This document shows, piece after piece, positions 55,110-63,878 of a stretch of 64,000 nucleotides of DNA; position 1 is the stretch's first letter; the number at the start of each line of letters is the position of its first letter. The translations under genes and the position numbers were made by a program. Below the pieces are notes generated by a model. The model saw only the letters and a program-made list of their open reading frames with translations. It had not been told where the DNA came from and made no database searches. This stretch comes from Erythrobacter sp. (lineage in GTDB: Bacteria > Pseudomonadota > Alphaproteobacteria > Sphingomonadales > Sphingomonadaceae). The stretch covers positions 1,550,001 through 1,614,000 of the forward strand of contig NZ_CP050265.1 of assembly GCF_011765465.1 (NCBI RefSeq), written 5' to 3'.

Positions 55110-55571
55110 TCAGAGCGGGACGCCCGGCTCGTGCTTCGAGGTGCGGATGGTGAGCGAGGTCTTGACGCTTTCGACGTTCGGCGCGGGTGTCAGCTTGCCG
55201 GTGAGAAATTCCTGGAAGCTCTGGAGGTCCTGGCTGACGATCTTGAGGATGAAGTCGATCTCGCCGTTGAGCATATGGCACTCGCGCACTTCGGGCAGTT
55301 CGCGCATATGCTCCTCGAATTCGCGCAGGGCGCTTTCAGCCTGGCTCTTGAGGCTGACCATGGCGAACACGGTGATCGCAAAGCCCAGCTTCGACGGGTC
55401 GAGATCGGCGTGGTAGCCGCGAATCACGCCCTCTTCCTCGAGCCCGCGCACGCGGCGCAGGCACGGCGGCGCGGTCAGCCCGACGCGCTGTGCGAGCTCG
55501 ACATTCGTGACCCGCCCCTCGGCCTGCAGTTCGGCAAGCAGGCGTTTGTCGATTTCGTCCAGATTGGCCAT
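55110..55571 (-). CDS. Lrp/AsnC-family transcriptional regulator
   Basis: A 153-residue regulator with an N-terminal helix-turn-helix (DEIDKRLLAELQAEGRVTNV, LAQRVGLTAPPCLRRVRGLE) and a C-terminal amino-acid-binding RAM domain (HMLNGEIDFILKIV). The ATG at 55569-55571 matches the family start. It is divergent from the sensor-kinase-like gene, with a 227-base AT-containing gap that is a likely autoregulatory site. Effector and targets are unknown. Confidence 0.93.
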   Translation of the reverse strand: MANLDEIDKRLLAELQAEGRVTNVELAQRVGLTAPPCLRRVRGLEEEGVIRGYHADLDPSKLGFAITVFAMVSLKSQAESALREFEEHMRELPEVRECHMLNGEIDFILKIVSQDLQSFQEFLTGKLTPAPNVESVKTSLTIRTSKHEPGVPL

Positions 55572-55798
55572 GTGGGTTGTGCTCCCGGTGCGCAGGAAGG
55601 CCGCTCCCCTCGGCCGTTTACGCTTTAACAAAGGTGAGTAAGAACCTGCGGCGCAAAGGCACGCGCGACTAATATTATTATCCTTGGCAGCAATTGTCCC
55701 GCTTTGCAACGCGCTGTTCAGGTGTTCCTGTGACAAGGGCGCAATGCTGGTAAGGCCAGCCTGCCGACCTGCGCCCGCGCGCGCCCTTTTGGAGTCCC
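55572..55798. promoter_or_regulatory. Divergent control region, lrp-type gene / kinase-like gene
   Basis: The gap contains an AT-rich core (GACTAATATTATTATCC at 55667-55683) in GC-rich surroundings, a typical Lrp-family binding environment. No further gene is seen. Exact promoters were not assigned. Confidence 0.4.
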
Positions 55799-57634
55799 AT
55801 GTTCTTCGACGACCGCCTTGCAACCGTGCTGCGCCAGCGCGTCTCGAGCGAGGCGGGTCGGCGCACGCAGTTCAGGCAGTTGCTCGACATTCTCGGCAAT
55901 CGACGCCGGACAGACGAGGAAGGGCGCGATCACAGCCTGCTCGCCGCGGCATGGCTGCGGATGGACGCGCTTGCCGACGTCATTCCGGCGGAGGACCGCG
56001 CGCGGATGGTGCGCGAGCCGGGCTGGCGACTGCGCAGCGCCGAGCTGACCGCGCATCTCGCCGATTTCGAACCCGAGGTCGCCGCCGCCGCGCTGACGCG
56101 GGCGGAACTGAGCGCGCAGGACTGGACCGCGCTCATCCCCCGCCTGCCGCTGCGCGCGCGCGGTTTCCTGCGGCTGCGGCGCGACCTGCCGCTCGATGCC
56201 GAAGCGCTGCTCGAACGGCTCGGCATCCACGATCGCGGGCTGCCCCGACCCGGGGACCAGGCGGCTGATGCGCAAGGCGGGGCGATGCAGGAACCGGCCG
56301 CTCCCGCCGGGGTGCGGCCGGAGCGGGACGCAACCCCGCCCGGCCAGACACTGCCGGAGACCGCGCGCCCCGAACCCGAACCCGAACCCGAACCCGGACC
56401 CGAACCCGAAGCCGACCCCGCCCGCAGCGAGATTTCCGCGCTGGTCGAACGTATCGCGCGCTTCCGCCGCGAGCGCGAGACCACGCCTGCCGAACGCGAC
56501 CCTGCGCCCGGCCTGCCGCTCGACCTGCCGGACGAGGAGCCGCGCGGGGAGCGCCCGGTCGCGGCCTTCGGCTTCGCCGCCGACAGCGCCGGGCGGATCG
56601 AATGGGCCGAGCCCGAGGTCGCCCCGATGGTGATCGGCGCGCGGCTGGTGCGGCGCAGGGCGCTGCTCGGCACGGGCGAGGAAAGCGCGCTCGAACGCGC
56701 CTTCGCCCGTCGCCAGCCGATCGCCCATGGCGCTGCGGCGCTTTCGGGCGCTCCGGCGATCAGCGGCGAGTGGGTGGTCGATGCGCGTCCGCGCTTCACC
56801 GACGACGGGGTGTTCGCGGGCTATGTCGGGCGCTTCCGCCGGCCTGTCGAAACCCCCGCTCGCCCGACTGCCGCCGCGCGCGAGGCCGACCGCATCCGCC
56901 AGCTGCTCCACGAGTTGCGCACCCCCGTGACCGCAGTGCAGGGCTATGCCGAGGTCATCCAGCAGCAGCTTTTCGGCCCCGCACCGCACGAATACCGCGC
57001 GCTCGCCGCCGCCATCGCCGCGGATGCCGCGCGCATCCTCGCCGGATTCGCCGAACTCGACCGGCTCGCCCGGCTCGAGACCGGCACGCAGGACATCGCG
57101 CGCGGCCACGCCGATCTCGCCGCTGCCGCGACCCGCACCGCGAACCAGCTTGCACAGGTGCTCGCCCCGCGTCTGTCGGGCATCGAGTTCGACCCGCCCG
57201 CCGACCGCCCGGTCGAGGTGACGCTCGACCCGGACGAGCTCGATGCGCTCTTGTGGCGGCTGCTGGCGACGCTCGGCGGAGGCTGCGCGGCGGGCGAGAT
57301 GCTGACCGCCTCGCTCGCTCCGGCCTTCGCCCATGACGCGCGGCAGGGCGAGGCGGGACCGGTCGGCGTGGCCCGGCTGACCTGCGAGATTCCGGCGCAG
57401 CTGCTCGCCGAAGAGGACGTCTTCGCCGCCGAAGCGCGCCCCGCATCGAGCGCGATCAACGCCGGGCTGTTCGGCGCGGGCTTCGCGCTCAGGCTCGCCC
57501 GGGCCGAAGCGCGCGCGGCGGGCGGCGACCTCGTGCGGCGCGACGAAGAACTGGTGCTGACCCTGCCATTAGTGTCCGAGGCGGGCGAAGCCGAACCTGA
57601 CCCGCGCGAGGAAACGGGGGGAAAGGTTTCTTAG
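55799..57634 (+). CDS. Histidine-kinase-like protein with degenerate ATPase domain
   Basis: A 611-residue product. Residues 1-140 are a helical N-terminal domain of unknown family; about 160-260 is an acidic, Pro-rich linker with Glu-Pro repeats; about 255-350 looks like a sensor (PAS-like) domain. A HisKA-type dimerisation helix follows with His369 region LLHELRTPVTAVQGYAEVIQ. The expected HATPase domain (390-600) lacks a recognisable N box (DELDALLWRLLATLGGG has no Asn), and no G1/G2 glycine motifs are seen. It may therefore be a phosphotransfer or scaffold protein rather than an active kinase. It is divergent from the Lrp-type gene and followed by a deacetylase gene after 27 bases. Confidence 0.75.
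   Translation: MFFDDRLATVLRQRVSSEAGRRTQFRQLLDILGNRRRTDEEGRDHSLLAAAWLRMDALADVIPAEDRARMVREPGWRLRSAELTAHLADFEPEVAAAALTRAELSAQDWTALIPRLPLRARGFLRLRRDLPLDAEALLERLGIHDRGLPRPGDQAADAQGGAMQEPAAPAGVRPERDATPPGQTLPETARPEPEPEPEPGPEPEADPARSEISALVERIARFRRERETTPAERDPAPGLPLDLPDEEPRGERPVAAFGFAADSAGRIEWAEPEVAPMVIGARLVRRRALLGTGEESALERAFARRQPIAHGAAALSGAPAISGEWVVDARPRFTDDGVFAGYVGRFRRPVETPARPTAAAREADRIRQLLHELRTPVTAVQGYAEVIQQQLFGPAPHEYRALAAAIAADAARILAGFAELDRLARLETGTQDIARGHADLAAAATRTANQLAQVLAPRLSGIEFDPPADRPVEVTLDPDELDALLWRLLATLGGGCAAGEMLTASLAPAFAHDARQGEAGPVGVARLTCEIPAQLLAEEDVFAAEARPASSAINAGLFGAGFALRLARAEARAAGGDLVRRDEELVLTLPLVSEAGEAEPDPREETGGKVS
56368..56412 (+). repeat. CCCGAA hexamer tract (Glu-Pro repeat)
   Basis: About seven imperfect copies of CCCGAA in frame code for EPEPEPEPGPEPE in the linker of the kinase-like protein. 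Such tracts vary in length by slippage without frameshift. Confidence 0.85.
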
Positions 57635-57661
57635 GACAAACCCGCTATCGCGCAGCGCATC

Positions 57662-58690
57662 ATGTATCACGCCCCGCTCCCCGTGTCCGCCGACGAGGCG
57701 GGCGGCATCGCCGCAATCGCGCCCGGCGAGGCGGCGCGCTTCGCCCCGGGTTTCGGGCGGCGGGTGCTGCTCACGATCGACACCGAGGAGGAATTCGACT
57801 GGTCCGTCCCCTTCGCCCGCGAGGCGACGGCGACAAGCCACACGCGCGCCTTTGCAGGCTTCCAGGCCATTTGCGAGGACATCGGCGCGCATCCGGTCTG
57901 GCTGGTCGACTGGCCGATCGCGCATGACCCGGTCGCCGTCGAGGTGCTCGGCGAAGCGGCCCGTGCGGGCCGCGCAGACATCGGCATCCACCTCCACCCT
58001 TGGGTCAACCCGCCTTTCGCCGAGGCGGTGAACGCGCGCAATTCCTATGCCGGGAACCTTCCCCCGGCGCTCGAAGCGGAGAAGTTCGCCCGGCTGAAAG
58101 GGCGGGTCGAGGAGGCTTTCGGAGTCTCCCCCGCGATCTATCGCGCAGGGCGATACGGCTTCGGCCCGCACACCGCCGGAATTCTGAAAGACCACGGGAT
58201 CGCGCTCGACACCTCGATGCGTCCGCTGTTCGATTACCGCGCCGACGGCGGGCCTGACTACCGCGCGTATCCGGCCCATCCGTGGTGGATGGACGCGGAG
58301 CGCAGCCTGCTCGAGGTGCCCGTCACCAGTATCCATGCCGGCGCGCTGGCGGCGCTCGGCCCGCGCCTGGCGCAGCTTGCCGGACGCGTCCCGGGCGGGC
58401 CGGGCCTCCTCGCGCGGCTGCGTCTGAGCGAAAGGATCGCACTCACCCCCGAAGGCGTGAGCGTGGCCGAGGCCCTGCGCGGGATCGATGCGGCGCTGGC
58501 GGCGGGATTGCCGCTCATCGTGCTGTCCTTCCACAGCCCGAGCCTCGCCCCCGGCCACACGCCCTATGTCCGCAGCGAAGGCGATGTCGCCGCGCTCCAC
58601 GACTGGCTGCGCGCGATCTACGCGCGGCTCGATGCGGCGGGCGTGCATTCGGCGAACGTGGCCGACATTCTCGCCGCGGTCCGGCGCTGA
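57662..58690 (+). CDS. Polysaccharide-deacetylase-family protein (WalW-like)
   Basis: A 342-residue protein with the NodB-homology fold: LLTIDTEEEFDW near residues 35-46 with the metal and base Asp, GIHLHPWVNPP near 101-111 with metal-binding His, YRAGRYGFG near 160-168 and a late SFHSPSLAPGHTPY segment. It has no signal peptide, so it may act on a lipid-linked sugar inside the cell, as in capsule or exopolysaccharide synthesis. It follows the kinase-like gene by 27 bases and may be co-transcribed. Confidence 0.87.
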   Translation: MYHAPLPVSADEAGGIAAIAPGEAARFAPGFGRRVLLTIDTEEEFDWSVPFAREATATSHTRAFAGFQAICEDIGAHPVWLVDWPIAHDPVAVEVLGEAARAGRADIGIHLHPWVNPPFAEAVNARNSYAGNLPPALEAEKFARLKGRVEEAFGVSPAIYRAGRYGFGPHTAGILKDHGIALDTSMRPLFDYRADGGPDYRAYPAHPWWMDAERSLLEVPVTSIHAGALAALGPRLAQLAGRVPGGPGLLARLRLSERIALTPEGVSVAEALRGIDAALAAGLPLIVLSFHSPSLAPGHTPYVRSEGDVAALHDWLRAIYARLDAAGVHSANVADILAAVRR

Positions 58691-58764
58691 AGGCCCCTCC
58701 CAATCCGCTTGTTTCGCGCTCCCTGCCAAGCTAGGGCGAAGCGGTCCTGCCGCGGCACCTGAAG

Positions 58765-58837
58765 GGGCCTGTAGCTCAGCGGTTAGAGCTGGCCGCTCAT
58801 AACGGCTAGGTCGCGGGTTCGAATCCTGCCGGGCCCA
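58765..58837 (+). tRNA. tRNA-Ile2 (CAT)
   Basis: Acceptor stem GGGCCTG/CGGGCCC, D-arm GCTC, anticodon stem GGCCG/CGGCT with loop CTCATAA (anticodon CAT), and T-arm GCGGGTTCGAATCCTGC. The D-loop and stem pattern (CAGCGGTTAGAGC, TAGGTCGC) matches the tRNA-Ile2 whose C34 is changed to lysidine by TilS, rather than elongator Met. After the discriminator A only CC is encoded (ACCG), so the final A must be added. Assignment to Ile2 rather than Met is likely but not certain. Confidence 0.88.
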
Positions 58838-58862
58838 CCGGGTGCGGCGGCGGGGGCATGAT

Positions 58863-58939
<77 letters not shown>

Positions 58940-58955
58940 TCCGCCTTTCCGCCCG

Positions 58956-60377
58956 TCATTCGCCCCGCATCCGGGCCAGCACGCCCTCGTCGAGCCGGTA
59001 GGCCCAAAGCAGCGGCAGCGCGGCGAGGCAGAACAATGCGGGCACGATCGATACGCCCCATTGCACGAGGTCGAGAACGGCCTGCGGCTGGGGCGTGTCC
59101 GGCCCGCCCCCGGTCACCAGCCCGCCCGCCTCCAGCAGCAGGCCGACGATGAACGGGCCGAGCGCTCCCGCGACGTTCTCGACGAAAGTGAACACCCCGC
59201 TCATCACGCCCTCGCGCCCCTCGCCCGATTGCAGCCGGTCGTATTCCATCGTGTCGGGCAGCATGGCGAGCGCGCACAACAGCGTGCCGGTCGAGAACGC
59301 GCCGATCAGCACCGCGCGCGCGTGCAGCAGGAAGGCAGGCTCGCCCGGAACCCACGCGAACCACGAGGCAAGGCCAAGGCCGTAAAGGACGATGAGGACG
59401 AGATAGGTCTCGCGCTTGCCGAAGCGCGCGATGACCCGCCGCCACAGCGGCACGCTGATGATCCCGGCGATGCTGAAGAGGCCGAAATAGGCCCCGATCT
59501 CGCCCGTGCCGAGGCCGAGGACGAGGCCGAAGAAATAGGGCGTGCAGGCGAGCACGGTCGAGAGCACGGCAAGCTGACACAGCTTCACCAGCGTCAGCAG
59601 GCGGAACGGGGCATTGGCGAAGACCCTCCACGTATCGATGAAGGGGCTGACCAGCAGAGCTCCCGCATCGAGCGCGCCGGGCGGCGCGGGCCGCTCGGGT
59701 CTCGGCAGCCGGGCGCTTGCGAAAAAGACCACGAGGCACAGGCCCGCCGCCCCGAGCCCCAGCACCGTGCCCATCACCCGATAGCCCGCCTCGGGCGTGC
59801 CGATCGCCCCGACCAGCGCGGGCGCCCCGGCAGACCCGGCGGTGACCCCGGCAAGGAGGAAAAAGACGCGAAAGCTCATCAGCCGCGTGCGCTCGTCGTA
59901 ACCCGGCGCGATGTCGGGCGGCATGGCGAGATAGGGGATGGTGAAGATCGAATAGGCGGTCGAATAGAGCAGCAGCAGCGCGGTCGCGGCGAAAGCCGCA
60001 GGCGCGCCCTCCAGCCCCAGCGCCGACAGGTTGAAGAACAGCGCGAAACTCACCCCCAGTGCGAGTGCGCCGACCAGCAGGTAGATCCGCCGCGGCCCCC
60101 AGCGGTGCCGCGTGCGATCGGATAGCGCGCCGATCAGCGGGTCGATGATCCCGTCATAGATCCGCGCGACGAGGATGATCGTGCCGGCAAGCGCCGGGGA
60201 GATGCCGAGGAAGCTCGTCATCACGAACAGCGCGAACAGCGCCATCGCGTTGAACAGCGCGCCCGTAGCGAAGGAGCCCGAGGCCCAGGTGACCTGCTCC
60301 AGCAGGCCGACCGGAGCCACACGTGTCTCACCAGCGCCATCGCCTGCGGCGAGAGCAGGCGCGGCCGGCTCGCTCAC
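58956..60377 (-). CDS. MFS transporter, GPH (glycoside-pentoside-hexuronide) type
   Basis: A 473-residue inner-membrane symporter with about twelve helices. The GPH/MFS loop motif is seen as DPLIGALSDRTRHRWGPRRI near residue 80, and a second-half equivalent in GLFSIAGIISVPLWRRVIARFGKRE. The GTG start at 60375-60377 overlaps the stop of the upstream gene (GTGA), so the two are translationally coupled. The substrate is unknown; position beside an aldehyde dehydrogenase and a methyltransferase suggests uptake of a compound broken down by that cluster. Confidence 0.88.
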   Translation of the reverse strand: MSEPAAPALAAGDGAGETRVAPVGLLEQVTWASGSFATGALFNAMALFALFVMTSFLGISPALAGTIILVARIYDGIIDPLIGALSDRTRHRWGPRRIYLLVGALALGVSFALFFNLSALGLEGAPAAFAATALLLLYSTAYSIFTIPYLAMPPDIAPGYDERTRLMSFRVFFLLAGVTAGSAGAPALVGAIGTPEAGYRVMGTVLGLGAAGLCLVVFFASARLPRPERPAPPGALDAGALLVSPFIDTWRVFANAPFRLLTLVKLCQLAVLSTVLACTPYFFGLVLGLGTGEIGAYFGLFSIAGIISVPLWRRVIARFGKRETYLVLIVLYGLGLASWFAWVPGEPAFLLHARAVLIGAFSTGTLLCALAMLPDTMEYDRLQSGEGREGVMSGVFTFVENVAGALGPFIVGLLLEAGGLVTGGGPDTPQPQAVLDLVQWGVSIVPALFCLAALPLLWAYRLDEGVLARMRGE

Positions 60378-61045
60378 GCGAAAGAGACCGACTTGCCCGG
60401 CGTCGACTTGCGATTCATGACATAGACCCCGCCCATGCTGCCGAAATTGATCCGCATATCCTCGTCGCAATAGACGACGTCGGAATGGAGTTTCGGCGGC
60501 TTCAATTCGCGGCGCAGCGGGCTGCCCGGCTCGAGCCCGAACTGCTCGCGCAGGGCCTCAGCACTCACGCCCTCGGGCGGGGCGATTTCGACGGCATAGA
60601 ATTCGACCATGTAACGCTGCGGCTCGTCCGGGTCAGGGATGTCGTAGCGCCCCCACACGATCAGCCGCGCCGAATGGGCATCGTCGGGCGTCGTGATCTC
60701 GGTGACGTTGTTGTAGTGGCGCCCTTCGACGCGGATTTCCTGGTCGATCTCGTGGACCTTGATCGGAATGTCGCCGAAAGCGTTGAAGCTCTGCAGTTTC
60801 AGCGAGGAGACGTGGCGGATCGGCTTGCCCGCCGTGTGGCGCGGGCCGAACTGGGCGTAATGCGAGGCCCAGGGCGAGGCGACGAAGTCCTGCCGGTCGA
60901 TCGGACGCGGGACGGGGGTGAGCGGGACGAGCTCGCCGATCAGCGCATGGATGCGATCGAAGGTCGCATCGTCATAGGTTCCATCGCTCTGGCACGCATC
61001 GATCGCCGCGCGCAGGTCCTGCTTGATCTTCCCGACATCGCTCAT
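60374..61045 (-). CDS. Conserved-looking protein of unknown function
   Basis: A 223-residue soluble product with no signal peptide or membrane segment. Residues 75-150 form a beta-rich core (RHVSSLKLQSFNAFGDIPIK, RHYNNVTEITTPDDAHSARL, GRYDIPDPDEPQRYMVEFYA), reminiscent of a lipocalin- or fibrillin-like ligand-binding barrel, but no family could be named. The C-terminal part ends in GGVYVMNRKSTPGKSV. It precedes the MFS gene with a four-base overlap and is divergent from the aldehyde dehydrogenase gene, so it is probably part of the same pathway. Confidence 0.75.
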   Translation of the reverse strand: MSDVGKIKQDLRAAIDACQSDGTYDDATFDRIHALIGELVPLTPVPRPIDRQDFVASPWASHYAQFGPRHTAGKPIRHVSSLKLQSFNAFGDIPIKVHEIDQEIRVEGRHYNNVTEITTPDDAHSARLIVWGRYDIPDPDEPQRYMVEFYAVEIAPPEGVSAEALREQFGLEPGSPLRRELKPPKLHSDVVYCDEDMRINFGSMGGVYVMNRKSTPGKSVSFA

Positions 61046-61195
61046 CGCGCACTCGTCCTTTCGCCTCGCATCTTGACACAACATCACACCAGCGGCGCAT
61101 CTTTTCCCAAATCGCCTCGGCGTGCTATCCGCTGGGCGAACAGGCGGCGCGCAGACGGCTGCCCGCGACTGCGCGAAAGGTCAGGAAATGCGATC

Positions 61196-62731
61196 ATGAA
61201 CGAGATGACCAGGCCCGAGGCGTCGCCCGGTTTCACGAGGCCGGATGCAGCCGCCGACCTCGCCTTGCCCGCCCCTGCACTCGATGCGCCCGGCACCGGC
61301 GAAGGGCAGACCCTGATCCATGCGGCGAGCGAAGAGCCCTTCGCCTTCGTGCCGCACACCCCGCCCGAAGACGCCGACGCACTGGTCGCATCCGCGCGCA
61401 GCGCCTTCGAACACGGCCCTTGGCGCGCAATGCCCGTGACGGAGCGCGCGGACATCCTTCGGCGGATCAGCGCGCTCGTGCTCGAACACGCCGAGGAGCT
61501 TGCCCGGCTGCAGACGCTCGAAACCTCGATCGTGATTTCGCAGTCGCGCGGGATGCACGTCGCGCGCACGGCGGAGAATTTCACCTTCTTCGCCGACCTG
61601 CTCGCTGGGCACGCAGGCGAAAGCTACGAGCAATCGGGGCGCTACCTGTCCATCGTCACGCGCGAGCCGGTCGGCGTTGCCGTCCTGATCGCGCCGTGGA
61701 ACGCGCCGCTGGTGCTCGCCTCGATGAAGCTTGCAGCCGCGATCTCGCTCGGCAACAGCGTGATCGTGAAGCCGTCCGAATACGCCCCGCTCGCCGTGCT
61801 GCGGCTGGTCGAACTGGTGCGCCAAGCAGGCGTGCCCGAAGGCGTGGTGCAGGTCGCCTGCGGGACCGGGCCGGACATCGGCAATGCTCTCGTCAGCCAT
61901 CCGGGTGTCGACGTGGTCGGCTTCATCGGCGGGACCGAGACCGGCAAGCGGATCATGGCGGCGGCGGCGGGGAGCCTGAAGAAAGTGGGGCTCGAACTGG
62001 GCGGCAAATCGGCGAACATCGTCCTCGCTTCGGCGGACCAGGAACGCGCGGTCGACGGTTCGCTGATGGGCATTTTCGCCGGAAACGGGGAGCAATGCCT
62101 CGCCGGCTCGCGCATCCTCGTCGAGGAGAGCGTGGCGGACGAGTTCATCGCCCGCTTCACCGCGCGCGCCAAGGGATTGAAAGTGGGCGATCCCTTCGAT
62201 CCGGCTACCGAGATCGGGCCGATGGCGTTCGCCGCGCATTTCGAGAAACTGCTCGCATTCGGCGAGACGGCACATTCGGACCCGGCCTACACCGTCCTTG
62301 CGGGAGGCACGCGGGTGGAGGGCATGGACAAGGGCTATTTCTTCGCCCCCACGGTGGTCGAGGCGAGCGACAATGGCTCGGCGCTGTGCCAGACCGAATT
62401 GTTCGGGCCTTTCGTCACGATCCAGCGGGTCGCCGATCTCGACGAGGCGCTGGCACTCGCCAACGACAGCGAATACGGCCTTGCCTCCTATATCTGGTCG
62501 GACGACCTGCCTTCGGTCATGCGCGCGCGGCGGGTGCTGCGCGCGGGCACGGTGTGGGTCAACACGCCGATGGCGCGCGACCTGCGCTCGCCCTTCGGCG
62601 GCTACAAGCAATCGGGCATCGGGCGCGACGGGCTTCCCGGCTCGATCGAACTCTTCACCGAGGAAAAGACGACGCTGATCCCGCAGGAACCGCTCGACCT
62701 GCCGAAAATGGGCTGCGCCGGGGAGGATTGA
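61196..62731 (+). CDS. NAD(P)-dependent aldehyde dehydrogenase
   Basis: A 511-residue member of the aldehyde dehydrogenase superfamily. The catalytic Cys lies in GNGEQCLAGSRI near residue 300 and the general-base Glu in LELGGKSAN near 266; the coenzyme loop is APWNAPLVLASMK near 165 and IGGTETGKRI near 242. The N-terminal 45 residues are extra and polar. Closest in type to the HpaE/semialdehyde group, but the substrate is unknown. The ATG at 61196 is preceded by a short AGGAA. Divergent from the unknown gene at 60374-61045 with a 150-base control region. Confidence 0.9.
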   Translation: MNEMTRPEASPGFTRPDAAADLALPAPALDAPGTGEGQTLIHAASEEPFAFVPHTPPEDADALVASARSAFEHGPWRAMPVTERADILRRISALVLEHAEELARLQTLETSIVISQSRGMHVARTAENFTFFADLLAGHAGESYEQSGRYLSIVTREPVGVAVLIAPWNAPLVLASMKLAAAISLGNSVIVKPSEYAPLAVLRLVELVRQAGVPEGVVQVACGTGPDIGNALVSHPGVDVVGFIGGTETGKRIMAAAAGSLKKVGLELGGKSANIVLASADQERAVDGSLMGIFAGNGEQCLAGSRILVEESVADEFIARFTARAKGLKVGDPFDPATEIGPMAFAAHFEKLLAFGETAHSDPAYTVLAGGTRVEGMDKGYFFAPTVVEASDNGSALCQTELFGPFVTIQRVADLDEALALANDSEYGLASYIWSDDLPSVMRARRVLRAGTVWVNTPMARDLRSPFGGYKQSGIGRDGLPGSIELFTEEKTTLIPQEPLDLPKMGCAGED

Positions 62732-62735
62732 GGCG

Positions 62736-63878
62736 ATGGGCAAGCACGACGTCATGACGCCGGATGTGGAGGAGGCGGGTTTCGGCTTTGCCCCCAATCA
62801 CGACGAGGCCGCGCGGTTGGGCTTCGTCGGCGCGCTCAAGAAATTCGTCAATTTCGACGTCGAGAACCGGCTCGCTGCGCTGTTCGAGGAGGAACTCGTC
62901 CCCGCCGCCGACAAGCCGCCCGAAACCCGCGCCGAGGCCGAGGCGCTGGTCGCCGGCCACCCGCTCTACCAGCTCTGGGGCACGCTCACCTTCCACAGTC
63001 AGAACCTGCTGTGGGATGCGGTGCAGGTCACGACCGACCGCACGATCGAGGCGCAGGTAGCGAAATATCGCGCGATCCGCGACAGCAACGCGGCGCAGGG
63101 CTCGATCGCCCTTTCCGACGAACTGCTGGTCAAGGCCCCCGTCGCCACCACGGAAATCCACCGCCAGCCCGGCGGCTACTGGCGCGAGAGGCGCGCGGAC
63201 GATCTCGAGGCGGCGCTCAATTATTCGGGCACGGTCGAGCTTTACCGCATCGCCAAGGGCATGGCCGCCGGGGAAAGCCCGCCCGCCGACAGCTTCGGCC
63301 GCTTCGTCGCCGCGGTCGCGCGCAAATACGCGCCCGATCTCGAGCCCAAGGCCGTGCTCGACATGGGCTGCGGCACGGGCGAGCAGACGCTCGCCTACAA
63401 GCGCGAATGGCCGGATGCCGAGGTCCACGGGATCGACGTCGCGCGGCCCTTCATCCGCTTCGCCCACGCCTATGCGGAAGATGCAGGCGTCCCGGTCCAT
63501 TTCGCCGAAATGGATGCGGGCGCGACGCATTACCCGGACGAAAGCTTCGACCTCATCGTGTCGATCATCATGTTCCACGAAACGAGCAAGGCGCAGGCGA
63601 GGGACATCATGCGGGAAAGCTGGCGGCTGCTGCGGCCCGGCGGGCTGGTGTGCCATCTCGACGTGCCCTACCAGCCGCACCGCGTCCCGCTCATCAAGCA
63701 GGTCACGAACCACTGGCAGGTGCGCCACAATGGCGAACCCTTCTGGAGCGGGTTCGCGGAACTCGATATGAAGGCCGAAGCCATCGCCGCGGGCTTCGAT
63801 CCCGACACCGCCTTTGCCACCTATGAATCGGTCGGGCCGGCCGCCTACCACTTCTTCGGCGGGCGCAAGCCGGCATGA
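62736..63878 (+). CDS. Class I SAM-dependent methyltransferase
   Basis: A 380-residue product. The C-terminal half holds a Rossmann methyltransferase domain: motif I VLDMGCGTGEQTL near residue 208, EVHGIDVARPFIRFA for motif II and DLIVSIIMFHET near 275. The N-terminal 170 residues are helical and unlike common methyltransferases, possibly a substrate-binding part. It begins four bases after the aldehyde dehydrogenase stop, and its stop overlaps the next start (ATGA). The acceptor is unknown; with the neighbouring oxidoreductase and transporter a role in modifying or breaking down a small hydrophobic molecule is plausible. Confidence 0.85.
   Translation: MGKHDVMTPDVEEAGFGFAPNHDEAARLGFVGALKKFVNFDVENRLAALFEEELVPAADKPPETRAEAEALVAGHPLYQLWGTLTFHSQNLLWDAVQVTTDRTIEAQVAKYRAIRDSNAAQGSIALSDELLVKAPVATTEIHRQPGGYWRERRADDLEAALNYSGTVELYRIAKGMAAGESPPADSFGRFVAAVARKYAPDLEPKAVLDMGCGTGEQTLAYKREWPDAEVHGIDVARPFIRFAHAYAEDAGVPVHFAEMDAGATHYPDESFDLIVSIIMFHETSKAQARDIMRESWRLLRPGGLVCHLDVPYQPHRVPLIKQVTNHWQVRHNGEPFWSGFAELDMKAEAIAAGFDPDTAFATYESVGPAAYHFFGGRKPA

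Noticed and set aside
56368..56412. Hexamer array considered as a possible CRISPR-like or regulatory repeat
   Set aside because: The unit is six bases, in frame, without spacers, and codes for a Glu-Pro linker.
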